Positions 1 to 8,495 of a stretch of DNA of 64,000 nt are shown piece after piece (position 1 is the first letter of the stretch; every line of letters starts with the position of its first letter). Made by a program: the position numbers and the translations under genes. The notes under the pieces were generated by a model that saw only the letters and a list, made by a program, of their open reading frames with translations, ran no database searches and was not told the origin of the DNA. This DNA is from JBBRGK01 sp036741355. GTDB lineage: Bacteria; Chloroflexota; Dehalococcoidia; CAUJGQ01. Where the stretch lies: NCBI GenBank assembly GCA_036741355.1, contig DAINSK010000017.1, positions 1 through 64,000 on the forward strand. The letters run 5' to 3'.

Positions 1-20
1 CGCGGCCCCCAATCCCCCTT

Positions 21-50
21 CCCCTTGCCCCCAATTCTGGGGGTAAGGGG
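21..50. repeat. REP-like palindromic element 1
   Basis: A near-perfect inverted repeat: CCCCTTGCCCCCA pairs with TGGGGGTAAGGGG (13 bp, one G-T wobble) around a four-base ATTC loop. It lies outside any gene, and a related palindrome sits about 90 bases downstream (138-169). Dispersed intergenic palindromes of this kind usually act as REP-type repeats or transcript-end structures. The function here is not shown. Confidence 0.55.
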
Positions 51-137
51 CGATCCCTGGGTGCCGAGTACCGACGGTATGGAGCGTTCCGATCTCCCCT
101 CCGTTCCGAACTGGCCCGCAATCCCACTGCCATAGCT

Positions 138-169
138 CCCTCTTGCCCCTAGCATTGGGGGAAAGAGGG
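138..169. repeat. REP-like palindromic element 2
   Basis: CCCTCTT at 138-144 pairs with AAGAGGG at 163-169, and an inner CCCC (146-149) pairs with a G run (157-161), separated by one mismatch. The design (pyrimidine-rich arm, C run, short AT loop, G run, purine-rich arm) matches the element at 21-50, so the two look like copies of one repeat family. It lies downstream of the minus-strand gene ending at 267 and could help end its transcript. Confidence 0.5.
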
Positions 170-266
170 CCGGAGAGATAGGGGGCCACGCTCCGTGGGC
201 CGGGGAGTTAGCCGACACTACCAGGGCCAGCCAATCCCGGACACGACTGCCGACTGCCCGCTGCCC

Positions 267-839
267 TCACTCGTGAATATTCACCAGCGAGCCGTTGCCG
301 ACCCAGCTCCAGAGGAATTCGGCGTCGGGTTCCACCATGCCGACGCAGCCGTGGCTGGTGGCTTCGTGGCCGAACACTGAGAGGGGGCGCCAGTAGTTGT
401 CGTGGAGCGCGTGGCCGAGGTCGGTGAAGTACTGCGTGTAGAGAACGTGGTCGAGGTCATAACCGTCCACGCTGTCTATCGGGATGCCGAGTGCGCTCGA
501 GGTCATCCGCTCGTCCGCGACGCGGTAGAGGATCCGGAACTGCCCGGTGGGCGTGTCCCAGCCCGGCATGCCAGTGGTTACCAGGATGACCCGCTCGATC
601 TCGGCCCCGTTCATCGCCACGGCGACCTGCTGGGTGAGATTGACGTCTACCCAGTGTTGGCCCGGGCGCACGTTTCGCGGTACCGGCACCGTGACAATCT
701 CTTCATCGCCTCCATCATCACCGTCGTCGGCGCGTACCCCGCGAGCGAACGGCAATGTCAGGCACGCCGCGGCCAGCAGTGACGCCCGTGCAAACAATAC
801 ACGGCGATTCAGGCGATCGTTTGAGCGGGGAAAACCCAT
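267..839 (-). CDS. L,D-transpeptidase (YkuD family), exported
   Basis: Predicted to form 3-3 peptidoglycan cross-links or attach proteins to the wall, using a catalytic cysteine outside the membrane. The C-terminal part carries the YkuD signature: a Gly-His pair followed by SHGCVGM, with Cys near residue 165 of 190. The N-terminus has two arginines (NRRVLFA) and then a hydrophobic stretch ending near ARG, which fits a Tat-like or Sec signal peptide. I chose the ATG at 839 because GAGG lies about nine bases upstream and the signal peptide then begins properly; an upstream ATG at 917 adds 26 residues without such support. The acidic linker DDGDDGGDEE follows the signal. It stands alone, with palindromic repeats downstream. 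The family call is firm; the exact cross-link is unknown. Confidence 0.88.
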   Translation of the reverse strand: MGFPRSNDRLNRRVLFARASLLAAACLTLPFARGVRADDGDDGGDEEIVTVPVPRNVRPGQHWVDVNLTQQVAVAMNGAEIERVILVTTGMPGWDTPTGQFRILYRVADERMTSSALGIPIDSVDGYDLDHVLYTQYFTDLGHALHDNYWRPLSVFGHEATSHGCVGMVEPDAEFLWSWVGNGSLVNIHE

Positions 840-1094
840 TAATCGGTTCCTCAAGCTCTGTGTTTTGTGAAGGGGAGCGTAAACGCATCCAAGCTCAATT
901 AAGCGATGTGGCACCACCGCGGGTCAAGGAGACGGATCCGCGCCTGGCGGCCTTCATCGACGTCCAGTTCTCCCAACGCCCCGACTCCTATCACCCGGTC
1001 CCGACTCGTGGGTCAACGCACATGGCGGAACGGTGGCTGTTACAGAAATGGCCGGCAGTTTCCTGCCGGCCGGCGTGGCACCTTTGGCGCACGG

Positions 1095-1433
1095 TTAGTC
1101 CGCCGCGGCCGCCTGAGCGGCCGGCGCAGACGAAGATGCCGCGGCGGGCGTTGGAGCCGCGGTCTTGGTCTTGGTTTCCGACTTTTCAGTGCCGGACCCG
1201 ACCTCAGCCGCGGCGGGCTTCTCCGCCGTATCGCCGTGATCGGAGCCGGATCCGTTCTTGCGGTTGTCGGTGACGTAGAAGCCGCTGCCCTTGAAGACGA
1301 GCGCCGGCGGCGTCAGCACGCGGCGCGCCACACCCTGGCAGTCCGGACATTCTTGAACCGAGAGCGCATCGAAGCCTTCTCGCTTCTCGTAAACGTGCCT
1401 GCACGCGCTACACCGATAATCGTACCTGGGCAC
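1095..1433 (-). CDS. FmdB family zinc ribbon protein
   Basis: A small zinc ribbon protein of the FmdB type (112 residues). Cys8/Cys11 and Cys29/Cys32 form two CxxC knuckles in the first 35 residues, followed by the usual short conserved segment (PPALVFKGSGFY). The last 50 residues are Ala/Thr/Lys-rich low complexity, a common tail in this family. The start is GTG at 1433, preceded by AGGAGGG. FmdB was first noted next to formamidase genes and was proposed to be regulatory, but its role is not settled. It is divergent from rpsB, so its promoter lies in the 1434-1681 gap. Confidence 0.85.
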   Translation of the reverse strand: MPRYDYRCSACRHVYEKREGFDALSVQECPDCQGVARRVLTPPALVFKGSGFYVTDNRKNGSGSDHGDTAEKPAAAEVGSGTEKSETKTKTAAPTPAAASSSAPAAQAAAAD

Positions 1434-1557
1434 GCTACCCTCCTGAGTCTTGATAGGGCGTCGTTCGAAATCCGCAATGCTGGTTCTATTGTACGGGCTT
1501 TAGCACTCGCTTACAAGACTGCTAATAACGGTATATCAAGGCCAGCAGTTATGTCGC

Positions 1558-1587
1558 TTGTTCGGGCACGAACGCAAATGCTATGGT
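1558..1587 (+). promoter_or_regulatory. Candidate promoter for rpsB operon
   Basis: TTGTTC (1558-1563) and TATGGT (1582-1587) are separated by 18 bases, a workable -35/-10 pair for a housekeeping sigma factor. A start near 1594 would leave a leader of about 90 bases that contains the hairpins at 1613-1659. Matches to consensus are partial. Confidence 0.35.
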
Positions 1588-1612
1588 TAAGCGGATAAAT
1601 GAACGCGTTAGC

Positions 1613-1659
1613 GGGTGTCTGCCGCAGGCCGCAAGGGCTGCGGCAAATTTACGACACCC
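1613..1659 (+). promoter_or_regulatory. Structured rpsB leader (possible autoregulatory RNA)
   Basis: An outer stem GGGTGTC (1613-1619) pairs perfectly with GACACCC (1653-1659). Inside it TGCCGCAG (1620-1627) pairs perfectly with CTGCGGCA (1638-1645). The structure ends just before the GAGAGG ribosome binding site of rpsB. Ribosomal protein leaders, including those of S2 in other phyla, often fold like this so that the protein can repress its own mRNA. Binding by S2 here is inference. Confidence 0.5.
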
Positions 1660-1681
1660 AGGCCGAGAGGAACAACCTGCT

Positions 1682-2509
1682 GTGCCTCCACAGATCTCCA
1701 TGAAACAACTGCTCGAAGCCGGCGTCCACTTCGGACACCAGACCAGGCGCTGGGAACCGCGTATGCGGCGCTTCATTTTTACCGAGCGCAACGGTATCCA
1801 CATCATCGACCTGCAGCAGACTGTTACCCGCCTGAACGTCGCCTATGACTTCGTCCGCGACCTGGTGACCGAGGGTGGCACAGTATTGTTCGTGGGCACC
1901 AAGAAGCAGGCGCAGGAAGCGATAGAGTCCGAGGCGGCGCGCTGTCACATGCCGTTCGTCAACAATCGCTGGCTCGGCGGCACGCTAACCAACTTCGCGA
2001 CCATTCAATCGCGGATCGACCACCTCGTCCGGCTCGAAGAATCGAAGGCGCGGGGCGAGTTCGAACGGCTTCCCAAGAAGGAAGTGGGCAAGCTGGACGA
2101 AGAGATCGTGCGCCTCAACCGGCACTTTGGCGGCGTCAAGGAGATGACCAAGCTACCGCTGGCGCTGTTCATCGTCGATACGCCCAAAGAACATATCGCC
2201 ATTGCCGAGGCGCTGCGCATGGGCATCCCGATCGTGGCGATGTGCGACACCAACAGCAATCCCGACGTGATCGAGTATCCGATCCCTTCAAACGACGACG
2301 CGATCCGCGCGGTGAAGCTCATCACGAGCCGGTTAGCCGATGCCGTGCTCGAGGGTATGACTCAGCGTGAGTTCGCCGAACAAGAGGGCTTGAACGCGAA
2401 CCTCGAGAGCATGGACTACTCAGAGACATTTTCCGCGTCTCCGGACGAGGAGCCTCCAGTTCCAGCCGAAGAGCAGGACGAGTCTGCTCCTGCAACCGAG
2501 CAGGCCTAG
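1682..2509 (+). CDS. rpsB: 30S ribosomal protein S2
   Basis: S2 of the small ribosomal subunit, 275 residues. The hallmark N-terminus MKQLLEAGVHFGHQTRRWEP begins six codons after the chosen start. The conserved core includes NNRWLGGTLTN and the aspartate-rich AMCDTNSNP segment. I chose GTG at 1682 because GAGAGG (1665-1670) precedes it and homologues begin a few residues before MKQLLEAG; the longer in-frame start at 1583 would translate the structured leader. The last 40 residues form an acidic Glu/Pro-rich extension that varies between lineages. It heads the operon with tsf (12 bases apart), pyrH and frr. Confidence 0.97.
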   Translation: MPPQISMKQLLEAGVHFGHQTRRWEPRMRRFIFTERNGIHIIDLQQTVTRLNVAYDFVRDLVTEGGTVLFVGTKKQAQEAIESEAARCHMPFVNNRWLGGTLTNFATIQSRIDHLVRLEESKARGEFERLPKKEVGKLDEEIVRLNRHFGGVKEMTKLPLALFIVDTPKEHIAIAEALRMGIPIVAMCDTNSNPDVIEYPIPSNDDAIRAVKLITSRLADAVLEGMTQREFAEQEGLNANLESMDYSETFSASPDEEPPVPAEEQDESAPATEQA

Positions 2510-2521
2510 AAAGTAACAACG

Positions 2522-3043
2522 ATGGCCGTTTCGCCGGATATGGTACGGCGGCTCCGCGAAGAGAGCGGAGCCGGAGTCATGAGCTGCAAAAAGGCGCTGG
2601 AGAAGGCCGAAGGAGAAGGCCTGAACGGCGAGAATTTGTTCAAGCGCGCCGGCTCTATCCTCGAAGAGGAGGGAGCCGAAAAGATGTCTCGACGCCAGGA
2701 CCGCGAGACCGCCCAGGGTGTCGTCGACTGCTACGTCCACGGCAGCCGCATCGGCGCGATCGTAGAGCTCAACTGCGAGACAGACTTCGTGGCGCGCAAC
2801 GAAGCCTTTCGCAACCTGGCCCACGAGGTCGCAATGCAGGTCGCCTCGATGAACCCTCTGTACCTGGATGAGGCGTCGATACCGGAAGGAACGCCGGGCA
2901 GCAAGGAAGAGCTTGCTCTGCTTATCCAGCCTTTCATCAAGGATCCGAAGCGAACGATCGGCGACCTGGTCAACGAGGTCAGCCGCACCACGGGCGAAGT
3001 CGTTCGTGTCCGCCGCTTCGAGCGTTTCGAGCTCGGCAAGTAA
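2522..3043 (+). CDS. tsf: Elongation factor Ts
   Basis: Guanine nucleotide exchange factor for EF-Tu in translation. The N-terminal UBA-like domain (VRRLREESGAGVMSCKKALE) and the core TDFVARN motif near residue 85 are present. At 173 residues it is short compared with the roughly 280-residue proteobacterial form, as in Thermus and many Chloroflexota, where one of the two core repeats is missing. It follows rpsB by 12 bases and precedes pyrH, the standard order. Confidence 0.96.
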   Translation: MAVSPDMVRRLREESGAGVMSCKKALEKAEGEGLNGENLFKRAGSILEEEGAEKMSRRQDRETAQGVVDCYVHGSRIGAIVELNCETDFVARNEAFRNLAHEVAMQVASMNPLYLDEASIPEGTPGSKEELALLIQPFIKDPKRTIGDLVNEVSRTTGEVVRVRRFERFELGK

Positions 3044-3069
3044 CAAACGTCGATGGGAGTCGTGCGGGC

Positions 3070-3828
3070 ATGAGCAAGCCTCCCTACTCGCGCGTCATCT
3101 TGAAGCTCAGCGGCGAAGCGCTCATGGGCAGCGCCGCGTTCGGCATCGATAACGGCGTCCTCGAGTCGATCGCCCGTCAGATCGAAAACGCGATGGGCCT
3201 CGGCACGCAAGTCGCGGTGGTCGTCGGCGGCGGCAATATCTGGCGCGGCGCCGCCGTTGCAGAAAGCGGTGGTATGGACCGCGCGACGGCCGACTACGCC
3301 GGCATGCTGGCAACGATCATCAATGGACTCGCGCTGCAGGACGCGCTCGAAAAGATCGGCCTGACGGTCCGCACGCAGTCGGCGATCAACGTGCAGCAGG
3401 TGGCGGAGCCGTACATTCGTCGCCGCGCCATCCGTCATCTTGAGAAGGGACGCGTCGTCATTTTCGCGGCCGGGACCGGTAATCCGTACATGACAACCGA
3501 TACCGCCGCGGCTCTCCGTGCAATCGAGATCGGCGCCGAAGTGTTGCTGATGGCAAAGAACCGAGTCGACGGCGTGTACGAAGCCGATCCGGCCACGGCT
3601 CCGGGTGCGCGCAAGTTCGCGTGTTTGAGTTACAGTGAAGCTCTGACAAGACGCCTGGCCGTAATGGACAGCACCGCGCTGGCGCTCTGCATGGAGAATA
3701 ACCTTCCGGTCATCGTCTTCGCTCTGGCCGGCGACAAGAGTATCGAGCGCGCCGTCGCACGAGAAGAGATCGGCACATTTGTCGGAGCCCTGGAGACGCT
3801 CCTCGTGGGCGAACGGGGACGAAGCTAA
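3070..3828 (+). CDS. pyrH: Uridylate kinase
   Basis: UMP kinase of the amino acid kinase fold, making UDP from UMP and ATP in pyrimidine synthesis; bacterial forms are usually hexameric. The N-terminal KLSGEALMG, the glycine-rich VVGGGNIWRG near residue 54 and FAAGTGNPYMTTDTAA near 137 are diagnostic. Its length (252) is normal, with a short C-terminal tail (LLVGERGRS). It lies between tsf and frr. An 84-base gap with GC-rich hairpins follows before frr. Confidence 0.97.
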   Translation: MSKPPYSRVILKLSGEALMGSAAFGIDNGVLESIARQIENAMGLGTQVAVVVGGGNIWRGAAVAESGGMDRATADYAGMLATIINGLALQDALEKIGLTVRTQSAINVQQVAEPYIRRRAIRHLEKGRVVIFAAGTGNPYMTTDTAAALRAIEIGAEVLLMAKNRVDGVYEADPATAPGARKFACLSYSEALTRRLAVMDSTALALCMENNLPVIVFALAGDKSIERAVAREEIGTFVGALETLLVGERGRS

Positions 3829-3840
3829 CCCGGCCACGAA

Positions 3841-3881
3841 CCGGCCCATTGCCGGGCCGGGCGGCATGCGGTTCAACCGCG
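3841..3881 (+). other. Intercistronic hairpins between pyrH and frr
   Basis: CCGGCCC (3841-3847) pairs with GGGCCGG (3854-3860), followed by GCGGTT pairing with AACCGC around a single base (3869-3881). There is no U-run after either stem, so this is more likely an mRNA processing or stability element than a terminator. Confidence 0.35.
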
Positions 3882-3912
3882 CCGCGTATGGCAGAACGCC
3901 AGAGGTGCACCC

Positions 3913-4473
3913 TTGACGATCAAGGACATTATGGCCAACGCCACCGACCACATGACCAAGTCGATAGAGAGTACGCGCCGCGAGCTTGCGGGAGTGCGGA
4001 GCGGCCGCGCCAGCCCCGGTCTGGTCGAGCACGTGCGCGTTGACGTTCACGGCGTACCGACCCAGGTAAACCATATGGCGACCGTCAACGTGCCCGAGCC
4101 GCGATTGCTTACCATCCAGCCCTGGGATCGCTCTCAGCTTGGCCCGATCGAGAAGGCGATCCAGAAGTCGGACCTGGGGCTCAACCCGAGCAACGACGGC
4201 AACATGATTCGCCTCTCCATCCCGCCGCTGACCGAGCAGCGCCGCAAGGAGCTGATCAAGGTGGTGCAGAAGCGCGTAGAAGACGGGCGCATCGCCATTC
4301 GCAACGTGCGCCGTGATGCCTCTGATCAGATAAAGCGGATGGAGAAGAACAAGGATATCTCGGCGGACGAGGTGCGTCGGGCGCAGGACCAACTTCAGAA
4401 GCTGACCGACACCAACGTCGCCGTGGTCGAAAAGCACGGGCGGGATAAGGAACAGGAGTTGATGGAAGTCTGA
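3913..4473 (+). CDS. frr: Ribosome recycling factor
   Basis: Splits post-termination ribosomes together with EF-G. The 186-residue protein has the normal length and the expected N-terminal RRELAGVRSGRASPGLVEHV, the central VPEPRLLTIQPWDRS and the helical arm ending in REL-type repeats. The start is the rare TTG at 3913, supported by AGAGGTG at 3901-3907. Its TGA stop overlaps the ATG of uppS (TGATG), implying coupled translation. Confidence 0.96.
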   Translation: MTIKDIMANATDHMTKSIESTRRELAGVRSGRASPGLVEHVRVDVHGVPTQVNHMATVNVPEPRLLTIQPWDRSQLGPIEKAIQKSDLGLNPSNDGNMIRLSIPPLTEQRRKELIKVVQKRVEDGRIAIRNVRRDASDQIKRMEKNKDISADEVRRAQDQLQKLTDTNVAVVEKHGRDKEQELMEV

Positions 4474-5180
4474 TGCCGCGCCACGTTGCGATCATCATGG
4501 ACGGCAACGGCCGCTGGGCCCAGCGCCGCGGCCTCAGCCGCAAAGCCGGTCACGAAGCGGGCGCCGAGAATATCCGGCGCGTGATCCGCCATTTCGGCGA
4601 GATCGGCGTCCCCTGCCTTACCCTTTATGCATTTTCCACCGAAAACTGGGGCCGGCCGAAACAGGAGGTAGGCTGGCTTATGCGCATTCTCGGCCGCGTG
4701 ATCCGGCGCGAAATCAGCGAGCTGCACGATAAAGGCGTCCGGTTGCGCCACCTCGGCCGCCTCGAAGTTCTGTCCCCACAGCTCCAGCGGCAGGTACGCG
4801 ACGCCGAAGAGTTGACGGTGAACAACACCCGGATGACCGTGTGCGTCGCCTTCAACTACGGCGGTCGTGCCGAAATCGTCGACGCGGTTCGCAGCATCGT
4901 CGCCGAGGGTATACCGGCTGAATCGATCGATGAGGAGACGATCGCTTCGCACCTCTACGCGGCGCGAGTGCCGGAACCGGATCTCATCATCCGCACCGCC
5001 GGGGAGATGCGGCTCTCAAACTTCCTGATTTGGCAGAGCGCCTACTCCGAGTATTACGTCACCGAGGCGTGCTGGCCGGACTTCGACGAGGCCGAGATCG
5101 ACCGTGCCATGGCCGAATTCGGGCACCGCCAGCGTCGCTTTGGACGGGTCCCCGGCCAGGACGCGAGCCGGCAGGACTGA
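4473..5180 (+). CDS. uppS: Undecaprenyl diphosphate synthase (cis-prenyltransferase)
   Basis: Condenses isopentenyl diphosphate onto farnesyl diphosphate to give the C55 lipid carrier for wall synthesis. HVAIIMDGNGRWA near the N-terminus holds the catalytic aspartate; AFSTENWGRP and RTAGEMRLSNFLIWQSAYSE are further family blocks. The last differs slightly from the usual RTSGEQRLSNFLLWQ. Length (235) is normal. It overlaps the frr stop by one base and is followed by cdsA after five bases. Confidence 0.96.
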   Translation: MPRHVAIIMDGNGRWAQRRGLSRKAGHEAGAENIRRVIRHFGEIGVPCLTLYAFSTENWGRPKQEVGWLMRILGRVIRREISELHDKGVRLRHLGRLEVLSPQLQRQVRDAEELTVNNTRMTVCVAFNYGGRAEIVDAVRSIVAEGIPAESIDEETIASHLYAARVPEPDLIIRTAGEMRLSNFLIWQSAYSEYYVTEACWPDFDEAEIDRAMAEFGHRQRRFGRVPGQDASRQD

Positions 5181-5185
5181 CCGCC

Positions 5186-5983
5186 GTGCTGCGTCAGCGG
5201 CTGGCGACCGCCGCCGTGGGCCTGCCCGTTCTGATCGCCGTCGTGCTGATCGGCGGCCCGCCATTTGCGGTCGTCCTCGCCATTTTCGTATTCGCCGCCT
5301 GCCTCGAGCTCTGCCAGGCAGCCGGTTTCGACCCGCGCCGGCCCGAGTCGCTGCTCGCGGCAACGCTTGGAGCCGGGCTGGTCCCTGCGACGTATGCACA
5401 CGCCGACGCACAGTCGGGCCTGCTTGTGGCAGCGGTGATCCTTCCGCTGCTTGCAGCCGTCATCCGCGCCGATGTCGATCCCAGACCGGTCCTGCCCGCT
5501 TGGCTCGTGCTGCCGGCGGCGGTCCTCTATGCCGGCTTCCTCGGCCATTACCTGCTACTCGTTCGGCGGTTTCCCCACGGATTGCAGTGGACCTTGCTGC
5601 TCATGCTCGGTACCTTTGCCACCGACACCGGCGCCTACGCGGTCGGCCGCCTCTTTGGCCGCCACAAGCTGGCGCCGCGGATAAGCCCGGCCAAAACGGT
5701 CGAAGGAGCGATCGGCGGGCTGCTTGCCGCCGTAATCGCGGTCGTCGCGCTCGACTACCTGCTCGACCTGCCGCACAACCCGCCGCTGATAGCGCTGTTG
5801 GGAGCGCTGGTTGGCGTGGCGGCGCAGCTCGGTGACCTTTCCGAATCGGCGGTCAAGCGTCGCTTTGGCGTTAAGGATATGGGCCGGATCTTCCCCGGAC
5901 ACGGGGGGGTGCTGGATCGGTTGGACAGCCTGCTCTTCGTCGCACCCGTGATATACTTTTTCGCACGATGGCTGATAATCTGA
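5186..5983 (+). CDS. cdsA: Phosphatidate cytidylyltransferase
   Basis: Makes CDP-diacylglycerol from phosphatidate and CTP in the membrane, the branch point for phospholipids. The protein is almost entirely hydrophobic helices and ends with the CDS signature, SESAVKRRFGVKDMGRIFPG followed by HGGVLDRLDS. I chose GTG at 5186 (265 residues), just after the uppS stop with GCAGGA upstream; the longer frame at 5030 would run through uppS. Its 3' end overlaps dxr by 16 bases. Confidence 0.94.
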   Translation: MLRQRLATAAVGLPVLIAVVLIGGPPFAVVLAIFVFAACLELCQAAGFDPRRPESLLAATLGAGLVPATYAHADAQSGLLVAAVILPLLAAVIRADVDPRPVLPAWLVLPAAVLYAGFLGHYLLLVRRFPHGLQWTLLLMLGTFATDTGAYAVGRLFGRHKLAPRISPAKTVEGAIGGLLAAVIAVVALDYLLDLPHNPPLIALLGALVGVAAQLGDLSESAVKRRFGVKDMGRIFPGHGGVLDRLDSLLFVAPVIYFFARWLII

Positions 5984-7149
5984 CGGGCGTCGCGATCCTC
6001 GGCTCTACGGGCTCGGTCGGAACGCAGGCGCTCGACGTCCTTTCTGGACTTCGCCATCGCTTCCGCGTCGTCGGCTTGGCTGCCGGTCGAAACGTCGAAC
6101 TCTTCGACCAGCAGGTACGCCAATGGCGGCCTTCGCTGATCTCCTGCAGCGAACCGGCGGACCGTTCAAGGATTCAATCAGACGCCGCGGAGTGGGCGTC
6201 GCTCGAAGAGATCGTCACCCACCCCGACGTCGACGTCGTCTTGATCGCAACGACCGGTAAAGCCGGGCTCGGACCTACGCTGTCGGCGTTGGGTTCAGGC
6301 AAGGCAGTAGCGCTCGCGAACAAAGAAGTGCTGGTCATGGCGGGCGAGCTGATTCGCGCGGCAGTAGACGCCGGCTCCGGCAGCCTTCGGCCGGTAGACA
6401 GCGAGCATAGCGCCATCTGGCAGTGCCTCTGGGGGGAACTGCCGGAATACGTCAGCCGGCTGATCCTGACCGCGTCAGGAGGCGCTTTCCGCGACCGCAC
6501 CGTTGAAGAACTGGCCGGAGTCACACCGTCGGAGGCGCTGCACCACCCAACCTGGAGCATGGGGAGGAAGATCACCGTCGATTCGGCTACCCTTCTCAAC
6601 AAGGGAATGGAGATGATCGAGGCCCGCTGGCTCTTCGACATCCCGTTGGACCGGATCGACGTGCTCATGCACCGTGAGAGCATCGTCCATTCGCTCGTGC
6701 AGTTCACCGACGGCTCGGTCAAGGCGCAGTTGGGCGTCCCGGACATGCGCCTGCCGATTCAGTGTAGCCTTACCTATCCGGAAAGGCTGCCGGTACAGCG
6801 TTCGCAGGCCCTGGATCTTGGGGCAATCGGGACGCTGCACTTCGCGGAGCCGAATTTCGATCGGCTGCCATGCCTGCGTCTCGCGATCGACGCCGGCAAA
6901 CGCGGCGGCACCTATCCAGCCGTCATGGCAGCGGCCGATGAGACTGCAGTCGAGCAGTTCCTCGGCGGCCGCATCGGCTTTATGGATATTCCACGGGTGA
7001 TTGAAGCGACGTTAAACGCTCACAATGGAACCGCATCGCCGGACCTGCCGGCGATCCTGGACGCCGACCGCTGGGCACGTGACTACGCTTTGGCAACGTC
7101 GGCATCATCGCAATGGAGCGGCGCGGCGCTGCCTGCTACCGCTTCCTGA
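5968..7149 (+). CDS. dxr: 1-deoxy-D-xylulose 5-phosphate reductoisomerase
   Basis: Second step of the MEP isoprenoid pathway, converting DXP to MEP with NADPH. The N-terminal LGSTGSVGTQALDVL is the nucleotide-binding loop; ALANKEVLVMAG, the metal-site segment VDSEHSAIWQCL and LLNKGMEMIEA are conserved. Length (393) is normal. It overlaps cdsA by 16 bases. With uppS next door, the block groups precursor supply with use of the lipid carrier. Confidence 0.96.
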   Translation: MADNLTGVAILGSTGSVGTQALDVLSGLRHRFRVVGLAAGRNVELFDQQVRQWRPSLISCSEPADRSRIQSDAAEWASLEEIVTHPDVDVVLIATTGKAGLGPTLSALGSGKAVALANKEVLVMAGELIRAAVDAGSGSLRPVDSEHSAIWQCLWGELPEYVSRLILTASGGAFRDRTVEELAGVTPSEALHHPTWSMGRKITVDSATLLNKGMEMIEARWLFDIPLDRIDVLMHRESIVHSLVQFTDGSVKAQLGVPDMRLPIQCSLTYPERLPVQRSQALDLGAIGTLHFAEPNFDRLPCLRLAIDAGKRGGTYPAVMAAADETAVEQFLGGRIGFMDIPRVIEATLNAHNGTASPDLPAILDADRWARDYALATSASSQWSGAALPATAS

Positions 7150-7182
7150 GCCCATTTCTAAACAGTCAAGGTATCGACCTTC

Positions 7183-8352
7183 ATGAGCGATCTTTTCCGG
7201 TCCGTCGTACCGTTCGTTGCAATCCTCGTCGCGCTCGTCATCATCCACGAGCTTGGCCACTTCGTCACCGCAAAGCTCGCAGGGGTGAAGGTGCTGGAGT
7301 TCGGCATCGGCTACCCGCCACGCTTGTGGGGTAAGAAGTTCGGCGAGACCGAGTACACGATCAACGCGCTACCCCTTGGTGGCTTCGTGCGCATGTTGGG
7401 TGAAACCGACGCCCACGAGGCCGACCCCGACGAGACGGGCGAGCGGGCCGGCGTGATGAACACGGCCGCGACCCAGCGTAGTGCCGAAGCAGATCCGCGT
7501 ACGCTGGCCGCAAAGCCGGCGGGAATCCGCATCCTGGTGATGGCAGCCGGCGTGATCATGAACGCGATCCTGCCGATCATCCTCTTCAGCGTAAATTTCA
7601 TGGTCCCCCAGAATGTCCTGGTCGGTCAGGCGACGATCGAGCACGTATCTCCGAACACGCCGGCGGCCGCCGCAGGACTGCAGTCAAAGGACGTCATCCT
7701 GAAGGTCAACGGCCACACGATCCAGAACACCCTCGACGTGCGCAAGTGGATCGACATCTATCAGGGCTCCACGATGGATTGGGAGATAAAGCGCGGCCGC
7801 GACATCAAGCAGGTCCACGTGTACGCCCGCTGGGCGGTGCCGACCGAGAAACAGGCCGACGGCTCTACGGTCAGGCAGGGACCGACCGGCATACGGCTGG
7901 ACCAGGTTGGAGATTTCACTGAGAAACAGTCGCACCCGATCTGGGAAGCGGTTCCGCTCGGCGCCCGTGAGACGTATTTCACGCTGGTGCTCGTGAAAAA
8001 TCAGATCATCAGCTGGTTCGCATCGAAAACGGCGCCGCAGGTCCAGGGTCCCGTCGGGATCGCCCAGGTGACAGGTCAGATCGTGAAGGAGAATGGCTGG
8101 ACGGCGCTCATCCAGCTTGCCGCCCTGCTCAGCATCAACCTGGCTGTAGTGAATATTCTGCCGCTGCCTATGCTCGACGGCGGTCGCATCTTCTTCGTGT
8201 TGATCGAGATCCTGCGGCGCGGCAAACGCATCGCACCCGAAAAAGAGGCGCTCGTGCACCTTGTCGGCTTTGCGCTGCTAATCAGTGCCGTCGTCGTGAT
8301 CAGTTACTTTGATATCCTGCGTATCGTCCGCGGCGAGAGCCTGGTGAAGTAA
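7183..8352 (+). CDS. rseP: Site-2 protease family zinc metalloprotease
   Basis: Intramembrane metalloprotease of the S2P/RseP class, which cuts transmembrane segments of anti-sigma factors or leftover signal peptides. HELGH lies at residues 22-26 inside the first membrane helix. A PDZ-like region follows (about 150-230, with the SPNTPAAAAGLQSKDVILKVNG block). The second metal-ligand motif is NILPLPMLDGGRI near residue 330. Length is 389. It ends the uppS-cdsA-dxr block, as in many bacteria. Its substrate here is unknown; the anti-sigma-like protein at 54581 lacks a membrane helix and is not an obvious target. Confidence 0.93.
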   Translation: MSDLFRSVVPFVAILVALVIIHELGHFVTAKLAGVKVLEFGIGYPPRLWGKKFGETEYTINALPLGGFVRMLGETDAHEADPDETGERAGVMNTAATQRSAEADPRTLAAKPAGIRILVMAAGVIMNAILPIILFSVNFMVPQNVLVGQATIEHVSPNTPAAAAGLQSKDVILKVNGHTIQNTLDVRKWIDIYQGSTMDWEIKRGRDIKQVHVYARWAVPTEKQADGSTVRQGPTGIRLDQVGDFTEKQSHPIWEAVPLGARETYFTLVLVKNQIISWFASKTAPQVQGPVGIAQVTGQIVKENGWTALIQLAALLSINLAVVNILPLPMLDGGRIFFVLIEILRRGKRIAPEKEALVHLVGFALLISAVVVISYFDILRIVRGESLVK

Positions 8353-8384
8353 ACGGCCGCGCTCCCGAGAAGATGGAGTTCAGC

Positions 8385-8477
8385 ATGGTCGTCACTGCAA
8401 AAACGTACAAGCACGGTATCGTCGAACTGTACGCTCTCCCGGGCGTCTCCATAGACTTCGATGCGCTGTTTGATTGA
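8385..8477 (+). CDS. Small ORF, 30 residues
   Basis: Begins with ATG at 8385 after GGAG (8375-8378) and reads MVVTAKTYKHGIVELYALPG before a stop at 8477. The beginning (a short strand, then KxGxVEL) resembles the start of DUF104/AF2212-type antitoxin-like proteins, but the rest of such a protein is missing. It may be a truncated remnant or a true short peptide. It lies between rseP and a small membrane protein gene on the same strand. Confidence 0.35.
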   Translation: MVVTAKTYKHGIVELYALPGVSIDFDALFD

Positions 8478-8495
8478 CGCCGTCGCCGGCTGCTC

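Noticed and set aside
906..1598. 230-codon plus-strand open frame
   Set aside because: It overlaps the FmdB gene antisense, is Arg/Ala-rich and shows no family features.
2731..4437. 568-codon minus-strand open frame
   Set aside because: It lies antisense to tsf, pyrH and frr, all of which are firmly identified. Long antisense frames are expected in high-GC DNA.
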